A DNA stretch of 64,000 bases from positions 1 through 64,000 of the forward strand of contig SFGN01000013.1 in assembly GCA_004556565.1 (NCBI GenBank). The letters run 5' to 3'. Position numbers and translations under genes: made by a program. This DNA comes from Lachnospiraceae bacterium (lineage in GTDB: Bacteria > Bacillota > Clostridia > Lachnospirales > Lachnospiraceae). The notes under the pieces are model-generated. The model did not search any database. It had not been told where the DNA came from and saw only the letters and a list, made by a program, of their open reading frames with translations. Below are positions 33,486 to 45,341 of the stretch, piece by piece. Position 1 is the stretch's first letter. Every line of letters starts with the position of its first letter.

Positions 33486-35558
33486 ATGGCACATTATCTG
33501 GTTATCGTGGAATCACCTGCGAAGGTGAAGACCATTAAAAAGTTCCTGGGAAGCAATTATACCGTTGCGGCTTCAAACGGTCATGTCCGGGATCTTCCGA
33601 AAAGTAAACTGGGGATAGATGTCGAGAATGATTATGAACCTCAGTATATTACCATAAGAGGAAAAGGAGATATCCTTGCGAGTTTAAGAAAAGAGGCGAA
33701 ACGGGCAGATAAAGTTTATCTTGCGACTGACCCTGACCGTGAAGGAGAAGCAATTTCCTGGCATCTGGCAGCAGCACTGAAACTGGATGAAAAGAAGATG
33801 TGCCGCATTACTTTCAATGAAATAACAAAGAATGCAGTGAAGGCCTCACTGAAGGCTCCGCGTGAAATAAACATGGATCTTGTGGATGCCCAACAGGCAC
33901 GGCGCGCTCTTGATAGGATGGTGGGATATCGAATCAGTCCGCTTTTATGGGCAAAAGTCAAAAGGGGATTAAGTGCCGGCCGTGTGCAGTCTGTTGCACT
34001 TCGTATTATTGCTGACAGAGAGGCAGAGATTAATGCGTTTATTCCGGAAGAATACTGGACACTTGACGTTAACCTGAAAATCAAAGGTGAAAAGCGTACG
34101 CTGACAGCCAGATTTTACGGAACTGAAAAAGAGAAAATGACGATTCGTTCAAGACAGGAAGTGGATAATATTCTGTCTGCGGTTGAAAATGCACAATATA
34201 CAATTTCAAATATTAAAAAGGGGGAACGCGTGCGCCGTGCACCGCTTCCTTTTACAACAAGTACGCTGCAGCAGGAAGCAGCAAAAGTATTGAATTTCAG
34301 TACACAAAAAACCATGAGAATCGCCCAACAGTTATATGAAGGAATTGATATTAAAAAGAACGGGACTGTTGGTGTGATCACATATCTGCGAACTGATTCC
34401 ACGCGGATTTCTGAGGAGGCTGATGCCGTTGCAAGAAAATATATCGCGGATACTTATGGAGAAGAATATGCTGACAGGGCACAGGCTGCGAAAAAGACTG
34501 AAAAGAAAATCCAGGATGCCCATGAAGCAATCCGGCCGACGGATATTAACAGGACACCGGCATCTTTGAAGGATTCACTTTCCAGAGACCAGTTCCGACT
34601 TTACCAGCTTATCTGGAAACGTTTTGTGGCAAGCCGGATGAAACCGGCAGTATATGAAACAACTTCCGTAAAGATTACTGCGGCGGGTTATTTGTTTACA
34701 GTTTCTGCTTCAAGGCTCGTTTTTGATGGATTCCGCCAGGTTTATATTGAGTCGGATGAAGAAAAAGAAGAAAACAACGTTTTGGTTAACGGCTTGGACG
34801 AGAATACGATACTTGAAAAGGATAGTGTCGATACAAAACAGCATTTTACGCAGCCACCCGCGCATTATACGGAAGCGACACTTGTAAAGACGCTCGAGGA
34901 ACTGGGAATCGGACGTCCCAGCACCTATTCGCCTACAATCACTACAATTCTTGCCCGCAGATACATTACTAAAGAGGGAAAGAACCTATACATGACTGAA
35001 ATCGGCGAGGTTGTTAACAATATCATGAAACAATCCTTCCCGAGTATTGTGGATGTTAACTTTACAGCCAACATGGAAGGACTTCTGGATATGGTAGAGT
35101 TGGGGAAAGTGCCATGGAAGGAAGTAATCCGTAATTTTTATCCTGATCTGGATGAGGCAGTCAGAATCGCAGAGAAGGAGCAGGAGAGCATCAAAATTGA
35201 AGATGAGGTGACAGATGTAATCTGTGATGAGTGCGGACGCAATATGGTGATAAAATATGGCCCTCACGGCAAATTTCTGGCGTGCCCGGGATTCCCGGAA
35301 TGCAGAAATACTAAACCATATCTGGAAAAAATAGGTGTGACTTGTCCGGTATGCGGGAAAGACGTCGTTATAAGAAAAACCAAAAAAGGAAGAAAATATT
35401 ACGGATGTGAGAATAATCCGGAATGTGATTTTATGTCATGGCAGAAGCCGTCAGCAGAGAAATGCCCGGAATGTGGCGGCTATATGGTTGAGAAGGGGAA
35501 TAAGCTTGTTTGTGCTGATGAAAAGTGTGGATATGTAAGAACTATTCAAAAGTCGTGA
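33486..35558 (+). CDS. topA: DNA topoisomerase I
   Basis: A 690-aa type IA topoisomerase that relaxes negative supercoils. The Toprim domain starts at YLVIVESPAKVKTIKKFLG and has TDPDREGEAISWHL; the active-site tyrosine is in GVITYLRTDSTRIS near residue 298. Three C-terminal zinc ribbons are visible (CDECGRN, CPVCGKD, CPECGGY each followed by a second Cys pair). ATG 33486 starts the conserved domain with GGAGG 10 bases upstream; ATG 33468 is possible too. The gene sits between dprA and codY, a conserved order in Firmicutes. Confidence 0.95.
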   Translation: MAHYLVIVESPAKVKTIKKFLGSNYTVAASNGHVRDLPKSKLGIDVENDYEPQYITIRGKGDILASLRKEAKRADKVYLATDPDREGEAISWHLAAALKLDEKKMCRITFNEITKNAVKASLKAPREINMDLVDAQQARRALDRMVGYRISPLLWAKVKRGLSAGRVQSVALRIIADREAEINAFIPEEYWTLDVNLKIKGEKRTLTARFYGTEKEKMTIRSRQEVDNILSAVENAQYTISNIKKGERVRRAPLPFTTSTLQQEAAKVLNFSTQKTMRIAQQLYEGIDIKKNGTVGVITYLRTDSTRISEEADAVARKYIADTYGEEYADRAQAAKKTEKKIQDAHEAIRPTDINRTPASLKDSLSRDQFRLYQLIWKRFVASRMKPAVYETTSVKITAAGYLFTVSASRLVFDGFRQVYIESDEEKEENNVLVNGLDENTILEKDSVDTKQHFTQPPAHYTEATLVKTLEELGIGRPSTYSPTITTILARRYITKEGKNLYMTEIGEVVNNIMKQSFPSIVDVNFTANMEGLLDMVELGKVPWKEVIRNFYPDLDEAVRIAEKEQESIKIEDEVTDVICDECGRNMVIKYGPHGKFLACPGFPECRNTKPYLEKIGVTCPVCGKDVVIRKTKKGRKYYGCENNPECDFMSWQKPSAEKCPECGGYMVEKGNKLVCADEKCGYVRTIQKS

Positions 35559-35612
35559 AAAGAATCGGAAAGAAATAGAAAAGAAATAGAAATGCCGTTG
35601 CTATTTCAGAAA

Positions 35613-35641
35613 TTGTATGATAACATAGTCTTGTTTAATAA
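35613..35641 (+). promoter_or_regulatory. Promoter of codY, with a possible CodY box
   Basis: TTGTAT (35613-35618), a 17-base spacer and TAATAA (35636-35641). The palindrome ATTTCAGAAAT just before the -35 shares the TTTCAGAAA core with the CodY consensus AATTTTCWGAAAATT, but the outer bases mostly differ, so autoregulation is only a possibility. Confidence 0.5.
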
Positions 35642-35685
35642 AACTAATGAAAGTTGTGTGTACAATTCAAAGCTGGAGGAAAACA

Positions 35686-36465
35686 ATGAGCGTACAGTTG
35701 TTAGATAAAACAAGAAAAATAAATAAACTGCTGCACAATAATAATTCCAGTAAAGTGGTATTTAATGATATATGTGCAGTGCTTACGGAGATACTGGAGT
35801 CCAATGTTCTGGTGGTGAGCAAAAAAGGCAAGATACTTGGAGTCAGCAGATGTTCCGGGGTAAAAGATATTGAGGAATTGCTTGCAAAATCTGTAGGTGG
35901 TCATATTGACGGAATGCTTAATGAGAGGCTTCTCAGTATTTTGTCGACAAAAGAAAATGTGAATCTGGAAACGCTGGGATTTTCTCCGGAAATTGTTAAA
36001 GGCTATCAGGCAATCATTACACCTATTGATATTGCGGGGGAACGCCTTGGAACATTGTTTATTTATAAGCAGGACAGTGCGTATGAAATAGACGATATTA
36101 TCCTGAGCGAGTATGGAACGGCGGTTGTCGGTCTGGAGATGCTCCGTTCAGTGAACGAGGAAAGTGCTGAAGAATCCAGAAAGGAACATATTGTCCAATC
36201 TGCAATCAGCACGCTGTCATTTTCAGAGCTGGAGGCAATTATCCATATTTTTGATGAATTGCAGGGCACAGAGGGGATTCTTGTTGCCAGCAAGATTGCA
36301 GACCGTGTAGGCATTACCCGTTCCGTAATCGTCAATGCACTTCGCAAGTTTGAAAGTGCGGGTGTGATAGAATCCCGTTCATCCGGAATGAAGGGTACAT
36401 ATATTAAAGTTTTGAATGATTATGTATTTACGGAGTTGGACAAAATAAAAAAAGAACGATTATAA
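35686..36465 (+). CDS. codY: GTP-sensing pleiotropic repressor CodY
   Basis: A 259-aa global regulator that represses amino-acid and starvation genes when GTP and branched-chain amino acids are abundant. The N-terminal GAF domain (1-155) starts at VQLLDKTRKINKLLHNN; the winged helix-turn-helix is ASKIADRVGITRSVIVNALR with FESAGVIESRSSGMKGTYIK. Size equals the family standard. TGGAGG sits before ATG 35686; the upstream frame from 35647 is leader. Candidate targets in this window (gltBD, the OPT transporter) show no convincing CodY box by eye. Confidence 0.96.
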   Translation: MSVQLLDKTRKINKLLHNNNSSKVVFNDICAVLTEILESNVLVVSKKGKILGVSRCSGVKDIEELLAKSVGGHIDGMLNERLLSILSTKENVNLETLGFSPEIVKGYQAIITPIDIAGERLGTLFIYKQDSAYEIDDIILSEYGTAVVGLEMLRSVNEESAEESRKEHIVQSAISTLSFSELEAIIHIFDELQGTEGILVASKIADRVGITRSVIVNALRKFESAGVIESRSSGMKGTYIKVLNDYVFTELDKIKKERL

Positions 36466-36514
36466 ATGGCAGATTCTGTTTCATATCAACAATTAGTATC
36501 TGGAATGTTAATGA

Positions 36515-36541
36515 GGGTGTCAGGAATCTGATGCCCTTTAT
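36515..36541 (+). terminator. Terminator of codY
   Basis: GGGTGTCAG (36515-36523) pairs with CTGATGCCC (36528-36536), two G-U pairs, followed by a short T-rich tail. Confidence 0.6.
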
Positions 36542-36548
36542 GTTATTA

Positions 36549-36660
36549 TGCAGGCGGGAAAGGATTATTGTCTTTACGTGCTGAAAAAGCAGCTGTCATG
36601 CTTGAGCCGGCGGTAGGGAAAGAAAACAGGTATCCGCAAGATCCGCCACAAAAAGGAGGA
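36549..36660 (+). other. Possible structured leader before the 104-aa gene
   Basis: Between the codY terminator and the next ribosome site are several complementary blocks: GGCGG at about 36553 and 36611 against CCGCC at about 36648, and GCTG-AAAAAG-CAGC in the middle. I cannot match it to a riboswitch class. It may simply be an untranslated leader. Confidence 0.25.
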
Positions 36661-36667
36661 AACAATC

Positions 36668-36982
36668 ATGTATGAAGGTAATTCTGTAGATTTACAGATG
36701 GAAAAAACAATTTCTGCAGATGCGGTCTTTGATGATGCAACACACCGTTGTCAGGTTTTCAGGTATGTTATGGAAGAAGATTACATATACCTGAAATTGA
36801 AGGAAGATGACCTGTCAGCAATTTCACTGGATGCAAAGTATCAGTGTTATATTACCACAAAGACAGAACTTTTGTATTGTACCGGTGTTGTGAAGGAACG
36901 GTATCAGTCAGAGGACGGAAATATGATGATATTCCGGATTGAGAATGGATTCTATAATGTATCCGGAAAAAAAGGATTGTAA
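36668..36982 (+). CDS. Hypothetical protein, 104 aa, beta-rich
   Basis: I do not recognise this protein with confidence. It has no signal or membrane segment and alternates short hydrophobic strands (CQVFRYVMEEDYIYLKL, KYQCYITTKTELLYCTGVV, NMMIFRIENGFYNV), which resembles a small beta-barrel such as the N-terminal domain of PilZ/YcgR proteins; that likeness is weak. The ribosome site is strong (AAAGGAGG, ATG 36668). It lies alone between codY and groES with a leader of about 130 bases behind the codY terminator. Confidence 0.65.
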   Translation: MYEGNSVDLQMEKTISADAVFDDATHRCQVFRYVMEEDYIYLKLKEDDLSAISLDAKYQCYITTKTELLYCTGVVKERYQSEDGNMMIFRIENGFYNVSGKKGL

Positions 36983-37092
36983 ATAATAGAAAAAATCAGA
37001 AAAATACACTTCGCGGGCTGTATGAATGAACAATAACGGATATTAAGAAGAAAATAAGTTTATAAACTAATTATAAAAAATGAGATTCCGTG

Positions 37093-37121
37093 TTGACAAA
37101 TCATAGGCGGAGTGTTATTTT
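37093..37121 (+). promoter_or_regulatory. Promoter of groESL
   Basis: TTGACA (37093-37098), a 17-base spacer and TATTTT (37116-37121), with the CIRCE operator directly behind. Confidence 0.8.
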
Positions 37122-37132
37122 ATATTCACGGG

Positions 37133-37159
37133 TTAGCACTCGTAATAAACGAGTGCTAA
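37133..37159. promoter_or_regulatory. CIRCE operator (HrcA binding site)
   Basis: TTAGCACTC (37133-37141), nine bases and GAGTGCTAA (37151-37159) match the CIRCE consensus exactly. The HrcA repressor binds it and keeps groESL low until heat or misfolded protein titrates GroEL. Confidence 0.97.
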
Positions 37160-37217
37160 CAAGTACTGTTATAAAGTTTATATTGTAAAGCGTAGAGTGA
37201 TCAAGGAGGTTTTGATA

Positions 37218-37505
37218 ATGAAATTAGTACCATTGGGTGACAAGATTGTATTAAAGCAGCTGGAAGCAGAAGAGACGACGAAATCAGGAATTGTTTTGCC
37301 GGGACAGGCAAAAGAAAAACCACAGGAGGCAGAAGTGATTGCTGTGGGACCTGGCGGAATGGTTGACGGCAAAGAAGTGACTATGCAGGTTAAGGCAGGG
37401 GATAAAGTTATTTATTCCAAGTATGCAGGAACCGATGTTGAACTGGATGGAACAAAGTACATTATCGTAAAACAGAGTGATATACTGGCAATTGTTGAAG
37501 CCTGA
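37218..37505 (+). CDS. groES: Co-chaperonin GroES
   Basis: A 95-aa subunit of the heptameric lid of the GroEL chamber. MKLVPLGDKIVLKQLEAEE and the mobile loop EETTKSGIVLPGQAKEKPQ are typical, as is DKVIYSKYAGTDVELDGTKY. AAGGAGG precedes ATG 37218; the frame is open 7 codons further up without a site. Expression is under the CIRCE element. groEL follows 137 bases later. Confidence 0.97.
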   Translation: MKLVPLGDKIVLKQLEAEETTKSGIVLPGQAKEKPQEAEVIAVGPGGMVDGKEVTMQVKAGDKVIYSKYAGTDVELDGTKYIIVKQSDILAIVEA

Positions 37506-37630
37506 GCTGCTGCAGATAAAAAATAACAGAGCTTCAGGGAAAATATAAGAACGGGTTGAAGGCAGATGCCTGACTCCCGGATTCGGAAAAAAGATTTCAA
37601 GTATGTAAACGTTATACAATTATTTATTAA

Positions 37631-39268
<1,638 letters not shown>

Positions 39269-39301
39269 ACAATTTGCCGGTTATACGGGCGTAAGATAAA
39301 T

Positions 39302-39334
39302 GGGGCGATCCGGAGGGGTTGCTCCGTTTCTTAT
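39302..39334 (+). terminator. Terminator of groESL
   Basis: A GC-rich hairpin (GGGGC 39302-39306 with GCTCC 39321-39325, or CGGAG/CTCCG inside) precedes a TTTCTTATT tail. The stem is imperfect. Confidence 0.5.
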
Positions 39335-39386
39335 TATTAAAGATTAAAAAAAATAATATCTCTGATGAAAGGGTTTTCGATATTAG

Positions 39387-40922
<1,536 letters not shown>

Positions 40923-40949
40923 TCCGTTTTTAATAATAAAAATGATCTG

Positions 40950-40980
40950 GGATCCGGAATATTTCCGGATCCTGTTTTTT
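40950..40980 (+). terminator. Terminator of guaB
   Basis: GGATCCGGAA (40950-40959) pairs perfectly with TTCCGGATCC (40963-40972), followed by TGTTTTTT. Confidence 0.9.
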
Positions 40981-41177
40981 ATAGTAACGGTATTTCTATA
41001 GAGTAAAAGCTTCCGGGAGATGCATGCTTTGGTGTGAGCGGACGATATCGTGGGTTATCGCCGGAGATATAAGATTTCCGAAAAGGTGACTCATTGTCCT
41101 CATACAAGAATTAATAATAATTTTCCTGTCATTTTACAAAATCTTAAGGAAAAACTGATAAAATAGATTCATATTTT

Positions 41178-41194
41178 GTAACTGTTCAGAGCCA
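41178..41194. repeat. Solo element end (GTAACTGTTCAGAGCCA)
   Basis: These 17 bases match the left end of the 114-bp element at 9745 with one change in 17. No partner end is visible before the gene at 41221, so it looks like a remnant of an excised or decayed element. The rest of 40981-41220 holds no clear feature. Confidence 0.5.
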
Positions 41195-41220
41195 TATTTT
41201 TACAATGGAGAAAATTTTAT

Positions 41221-41934
41221 ATGCAACAAAAGAAGAGAACCAGAAAAAGATTAAAAGTGTCTCAGAAAAAAGGAGGAAAAAGAAGATATTCCAAAAAAGA
41301 CATGCAGGATTTCCGAATTAAGATCATGTTCTGTATTTTACTGGCTGCCACGATCATTCTTGGAATATATGGATGTGTGAAGGGGAAAAGCACGGTTCGG
41401 GACAGCGGGCTGAAAGTTGATGCCTCTGAGCCGGAAATAGATGTTCAGCTTTTGGATATGAATGAATATTCAAGACCCGGGACTCCTACCGATACGATTA
41501 CCGGGATCGTGATTCATTACACGGCAAATCCGGGAAGTACGGCAAAACAGAACAGGGATTATTTTAACGGGCTTCAGGACGGGCATGACACTTATGCGAG
41601 CAGTCATTTTGTTGTCGGGATCGAAGGGGAAATTATACAATGTATACCAACAGCTGAGATGGCTTATGCATCAAATGAGAGGAACAATGATACTGTTTCT
41701 ATAGAATGCTGTCATCCGGACGAAACAGGGAAATTTACGGATGCCACATACGAGTCGGTTGTCCATCTGACAGCGTTCTTATGTAAAAAATTTAATCTGA
41801 CAGAGCAGGATGTTATCCGGCATTACGATGTTACCGGAAAAAACTGTCCGAAATATTTCGTAGAAAATGAAGAGGCATGGCAGATATTCCGTGCGGATGT
41901 AAAAGCGGCTCTTGAAAGAAGCGAACAGCAGTGA
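41221..41934 (+). CDS. N-acetylmuramoyl-L-alanine amidase (Amidase_2), membrane-anchored
   Basis: A 237-aa peptidoglycan amidase. A very basic cytoplasmic tail (1-32) precedes one membrane helix (about 34-55, IMFCILLAATIILGIYG). The catalytic domain follows: zinc ligands are expected in GIVIHYTANPGS and RHYDVTGKNCP, with SSHFVVGIEGEIIQ and SNERNNDTVSIECCHPD between, typical of the PGRP/Amidase_2 fold. It cuts the bond between MurNAc and the stem peptide outside the membrane. GGAG lies upstream; aroK follows 60 bases later, probably by coincidence of location. Confidence 0.9.
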   Translation: MQQKKRTRKRLKVSQKKGGKRRYSKKDMQDFRIKIMFCILLAATIILGIYGCVKGKSTVRDSGLKVDASEPEIDVQLLDMNEYSRPGTPTDTITGIVIHYTANPGSTAKQNRDYFNGLQDGHDTYASSHFVVGIEGEIIQCIPTAEMAYASNERNNDTVSIECCHPDETGKFTDATYESVVHLTAFLCKKFNLTEQDVIRHYDVTGKNCPKYFVENEEAWQIFRADVKAALERSEQQ

Positions 41935-41994
41935 TACTATAATAAACAGGCTGGAACACATATGCTGAGCGGAAAGGACGAGGAGGAAACAGGC

Positions 41995-42507
41995 ATGAAT
42001 ATTGTACTGATTGGATTTATGGGCACAGGAAAATCTACGATTTCAGAATATTTCAGAAATAATTACAGGCTGGACGTCGTGGAAATGGATCAGGAAATTG
42101 CAGACAGAGAAGGAATGAGCATCCCGGATATTTTTTCTACATACGGGGAAGAGTATTTTAGGAACCTGGAGACCCGGCTTCTGGTTGAATTACAGTCAAA
42201 AGACAATGTGGTGATTTCCTGCGGAGGCGGAGCCGCACTTCGTCCTCAGAATGTCGTTGAAATGAAAAAGAACGGTAAAGTTGTTCTTTTGACGGCAGCT
42301 CCTGAAACTGTTTATCAGAGAGTGAAGGACAGTGATGACCGTCCGGTTTTAAAAGGGCGTAAAAATGTGGAATACATTTCTGAGCTTATGGAGAAACGGC
42401 GTGAGAAATATGAGGCGGCGGCAGATATCGTGGTGCAGACCGATAACCGGGATGTGGGGGATATTTGCAGGGAGATTGCCGACAGGATAAAGGAGTTGGG
42501 TGAATAG
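41995..42507 (+). CDS. aroK: Shikimate kinase
   Basis: A 170-aa P-loop kinase that phosphorylates shikimate in the path to chorismate. Walker A GFMGTGKST is at residues 7-15, the shikimate-binding DQEIADREGMSIPDIF and FRNLETRLL follow, then SCGGGAALRPQNV and the lid DDRPVLKGR. ATG 41995 has GAGGAGG upstream; the frame to 41962 runs into the amidase end. yqeG follows 2 bases later. The aroE-aroB pair is 20 kb away. Confidence 0.94.
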   Translation: MNIVLIGFMGTGKSTISEYFRNNYRLDVVEMDQEIADREGMSIPDIFSTYGEEYFRNLETRLLVELQSKDNVVISCGGGAALRPQNVVEMKKNGKVVLLTAAPETVYQRVKDSDDRPVLKGRKNVEYISELMEKRREKYEAAADIVVQTDNRDVGDICREIADRIKELGE

Positions 42508-42509
42508 CC

Positions 42510-43031
42510 ATGTTTAATATGTTTTTTCCGGATGAATATCTGGCATCCACATATGTAATACCATTTGAAGATTTATATCAGAAAGGTTACCGGGGGATTA
42601 TTTTTGATATTGACAACACGCTGGTGCCGCACGGAGAGCCGGCGGATGACCGGGCAAGGAAATTGTTTTCACGCCTGAAAGAAATCGGCTTTGCCACCTG
42701 CCTGATTTCCAATAATCAGGAACCGAGAGTAAAGATGTTTAATGAAGAGATACAGACTTCGTATATTTTCGATGCCCATAAGCCGATGACAAAAAACTAT
42801 ATCAGGGCGATGGAAATAATGGGAACGGATAGAAACAGTACTCTGTTCGTGGGAGATCAGCTTTTTACGGATGTCTGGGGTGCAAAAAGAGCCGGGATTT
42901 ATAATATACTTGTAAAACCGATCCACCCCAAAGAGGAAATTCAGATTGTGCTTAAGCGCTATCTGGAGAAGATTGTGCTGTATTTTTATAAAAGAGAAAA
43001 AAACAGGCAAAAGAAGCAGGGGCTTAAATAA
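42510..43031 (+). CDS. YqeG-family HAD phosphatase
   Basis: A 173-aa HAD-superfamily (IIIA) hydrolase of the YqeG group. The nucleophile motif is IIFDIDNTLVPHG, motif II is in CLISNNQE, a lysine in AHKPMTKNY, and motif IV is VGDQLFTDVWGAKRAG. Natural substrate unknown; some relatives act on phosphatidylglycerol phosphate. The last 15 residues are basic. It is next to aroK and efp, a common clostridial order. Confidence 0.9.
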   Translation: MFNMFFPDEYLASTYVIPFEDLYQKGYRGIIFDIDNTLVPHGEPADDRARKLFSRLKEIGFATCLISNNQEPRVKMFNEEIQTSYIFDAHKPMTKNYIRAMEIMGTDRNSTLFVGDQLFTDVWGAKRAGIYNILVKPIHPKEEIQIVLKRYLEKIVLYFYKREKNRQKKQGLK

Positions 43032-43121
43032 AAAAAGGTTGAAAAAAGCAGCAATCTATTATAGAATTAGTGATAGTGAAAAATCATGTACAAGGAGTGC
43101 GTGACTGAAGGAGGATTACAA

Positions 43122-43679
43122 ATGATCGCAGCAGGAGATTTTAAGAACGGCGTAACCGTTGAAATTGACGGAAATATTTTCCAGATTCTGGAATTCCAGC
43201 ATGTAAAACCGGGGAAAGGTGCAGCTTTCGTTAGAACAAAACTGAAAAACATTATCAGCGGCGGTGTTGTTGAGAAAACATTCAGACCGACCGAGAAGTT
43301 CCCGAAGGCACACATTGACCGTAAGGATATGCAGTATCTGTATCAGGACGGAGATTTGTACAATTTCATGGATGTTGAGACTTATGACCAGATTGCATTG
43401 AATGCTGATGTGGTGGGCGATGCACTGAAGTTTGTTAAAGAGAATGAAACTGTAAAAATCTGCTCCCATAAAGGAAATGTATTTTCTGTAGAACCGCCTC
43501 TGTTTGTTGAACTTGCAATTACTGAGACAGAGCCGGGATTCAAGGGAGATACGGCACAGGGCGCATACAAGCCGGCAACAGTAGAGACAGGAGCTATGGT
43601 TATGGTTCCGCTGTTTGTTGAGACAGGTGATGTACTGAAGATTGATACACGTACAGGAGAATATTTGTCCAGAGTATAA
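43122..43679 (+). CDS. efp: Translation elongation factor P
   Basis: A 185-aa protein that helps ribosomes through proline stretches. Three beta-barrel domains: the first has the tip loop [14 protein letters not shown] with the lysine near position 32 that is modified in some bacteria; [20 protein letters not shown] and the C-terminal [17 protein letters not shown] are standard. GAAGGAGG precedes ATG 43122; the frame upstream (43086) is leader. A strong terminator follows. Confidence 0.97.
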   Translation: MIAAGDFKNGVTVEIDGNIFQILEFQHVKPGKGAAFVRTKLKNIISGGVVEKTFRPTEKFPKAHIDRKDMQYLYQDGDLYNFMDVETYDQIALNADVVGDALKFVKENETVKICSHKGNVFSVEPPLFVELAITETEPGFKGDTAQGAYKPATVETGAMVMVPLFVETGDVLKIDTRTGEYLSRV

Positions 43680-43732
43680 TTTCAAAGGAAGAGCCGGGCA
43701 TCAGTCCGGCACGAGACAGAAGTTTAAGATAT

Positions 43733-43772
43733 GGGATCGTTTCGGGAATGAAACGGTCCCTAAATTTTTTTT
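43733..43772 (+). terminator. Terminator of efp
   Basis: GGGATCGTTTC (43733-43743) pairs with GAAACGGTCCC (43750-43760), one G-U pair, and eight T follow at 43765. A smaller GCCGG/CCGGC hairpin lies just before. Confidence 0.85.
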
Positions 43773-43929
43773 ATAAATGGTTGATTTCCGGATTCCGTTC
43801 CGTTATAATCTGTTTTACATAATATTATTCAAATCAATTTCATTATTCAAATTATTTCTAAGGTACAATTCGTGCCGGCTTTCTCATTTTTGTTTCGATG
43901 GACGTGCAATGTGAAAGGAGTAAAATTAA

Positions 43930-44868
43930 ATGATGAAATATCAGGAATTTATTTGCACGGTGGAAAGAAAAATGAATTTAATATTAAAAGGAGGTGCTAA
44001 GGCGAGCCTTTATACGGCGGCAAAAAATAATGGCACATCCAGGACGGGCATTATGATAGAAGTTCCGGGAATAAACATATCTCCGACAATATATCTTGAG
44101 GAATTTTATGAGCGTCTGGAAAATGGGGAGTCAGTGGATGCTGTAGTCCAGGATGTCTACAATTTTTATGAAAAAATCAAATATGACAGATCGTGGGATG
44201 TTTCTGCAGTTGAGAGGTATGAAGCAATCCGCGGAAAAATTGTGTTCAAACTGATCCACACAAAGAAAAATGAAGGATTACTGAAAGAAGTGCCTCACAG
44301 AGAATTTCTGGATCTTAGTATAGTGTATTATGCACTTCTGCAGGTTGACAAAGAAAAAACGGGAACTGCTACTCTTCTTGTCAAAAATGAACATATGAAG
44401 CTTTGGGGGGTATCTGAGGATGAGCTGTATCGGGATGCGGCGGATAATGTCAGAATCCTGCTTCCGGCAAGGTTGATTACCATGAGTCATTCAGTGGAAT
44501 CCTGCCTGTGCGGGGATTCGGAGAAGTTTGAGAATATTCTGGACACAGGAGAAACAGCAGAAGAAGATATCATGTTTGTTTTGTCGAATCAGCCGGGATA
44601 TTTTGGCGCGGCGTGTATTGCATATCCGGGAGTTGCGGATATGATCGGGAATGTGTTGGGCGGCAATTATTATGTACTTCCAAGCAGCGTTCATGAGACA
44701 GTTCTTGTGTTGTGTGACAAGGGAATGGAGCCCTGGATCATGGATGAAATGGTACAGGATATTAACAGGGAACATGTTGCGGAAGAAGAGATTTTAAGTG
44801 ATCATTGTTATATTTATGATGTGGAAAACAAGCGGCTTGAGATGCGTCAGTATGTAAGACTGGAGTGA
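43930..44868 (+). CDS. DUF5688 family protein, function unknown
   Basis: A 312-aa soluble protein, recognised as DUF5688 from GTSRTGIMIEVPGINISPTI, YLEEFYERLENGESVDAVV and ENKRLEMRQYV-like ends. No signal, membrane helix or catalytic motif is evident. AAAGGAG precedes the start. It is transcribed alone behind the efp terminator. The family is common, often in several copies, in gut Lachnospiraceae as far as I recall. A hairpin repeat copy lies 35 bases behind the stop. Confidence 0.75.
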   Translation: MMKYQEFICTVERKMNLILKGGAKASLYTAAKNNGTSRTGIMIEVPGINISPTIYLEEFYERLENGESVDAVVQDVYNFYEKIKYDRSWDVSAVERYEAIRGKIVFKLIHTKKNEGLLKEVPHREFLDLSIVYYALLQVDKEKTGTATLLVKNEHMKLWGVSEDELYRDAADNVRILLPARLITMSHSVESCLCGDSEKFENILDTGETAEEDIMFVLSNQPGYFGAACIAYPGVADMIGNVLGGNYYVLPSSVHETVLVLCDKGMEPWIMDEMVQDINREHVAEEEILSDHCYIYDVENKRLEMRQYVRLE

Positions 44869-44902
44869 TGTACAGGGAGCTTTTCAGGGGGATTAAAGAA
44901 TG

Positions 44903-45031
44903 AGCGGTGCTTCTCCGCTGCGTGGCAGCTGATTTTGCTCATAATAAGGCGCTAAGCTCATAAACAATATTGCGTTCTCATTCATGCAAGCATGATTCGT
45001 CCGCAATATTGTTTATGGCTGAGCTGTTGTG
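44903..45031 (-). repeat. Copy B of the ATGCTTGCAT hairpin repeat family
   Basis: The minus strand matches the 168-bp element at 18993: CAGCTCAGCCATAA, the inner AATCATGCTTGCATGAAT hairpin, TTATGAGCTTAGCGCC, then GAGCAAAATCAGCTGC. The variable stem is a perfect 16-bp pair here (CATAAACAATATTGCG with its complement), quite different from copy A yet still paired. The outer end is GGCTGAGCTGTTGTG instead of GGCTGAACTGTTAC, and the far end and target duplication are not clear, so it is a decayed copy. Confidence 0.75.
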
Positions 45032-45042
45032 AAAAATGGGTC

Positions 45043-45071
45043 TTTACTTTTTGTTGGAATCGTGGTATCAT
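45043..45071 (+). promoter_or_regulatory. Promoter of tRNA-Arg
   Basis: TTTACT (45043-45048), a 17-base spacer and TATCAT (45066-45071), about 50 bases before the tRNA. Confidence 0.55.
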
Positions 45072-45123
45072 GTTTAATGCGTTCTGAGGAAGACAGTGTT
45101 TGTTCAGATACGCAAGAAGATGT

Positions 45124-45195
45124 GCGCCTGTAGCTCAGTGGATAGAGCAATGCCCTCCGGAGGCATGTGCGGCAGTTCGACTCTGCCCAGGCGCG
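45124..45195 (+). tRNA. trnR: tRNA-Arg (anticodon CCG)
   Basis: GCGCCTG pairs with CAGGCGC (acceptor); the D-arm is AGCTCAGTGGATAGAGCA; the anticodon stem ATGCC/GGCAT encloses CTCCGGA, giving CCG; the T-arm is GGCAG-TTCGACT-CTGCC. The discriminator is G and CCA is not encoded. A run of eight T follows at once and should end transcription. The arginyl-tRNA synthetase gene starts 146 bases downstream. Confidence 0.93.
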
Positions 45196-45341
45196 CTTTT
45201 TTTTATGATATAGTAAAAGGATACTATTATGGAAATATGTTTCGCAGATCCGTTTGCTTACTTGTCAGTTGTACGGACAGGTGGTAAAATATCATGGACA
45301 GTATAGCAGATTGGATTAAATAGAACGGAGAGTGGACAAAG

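Noticed and set aside
36482-36667. Cyclic-di-GMP riboswitch before the 104-aa gene
   Set aside because: The conserved core of either class could not be found, although the weak PilZ likeness made it tempting.
45196-45341. T-box leader before argS
   Set aside because: No T-box core or specifier structure is visible.
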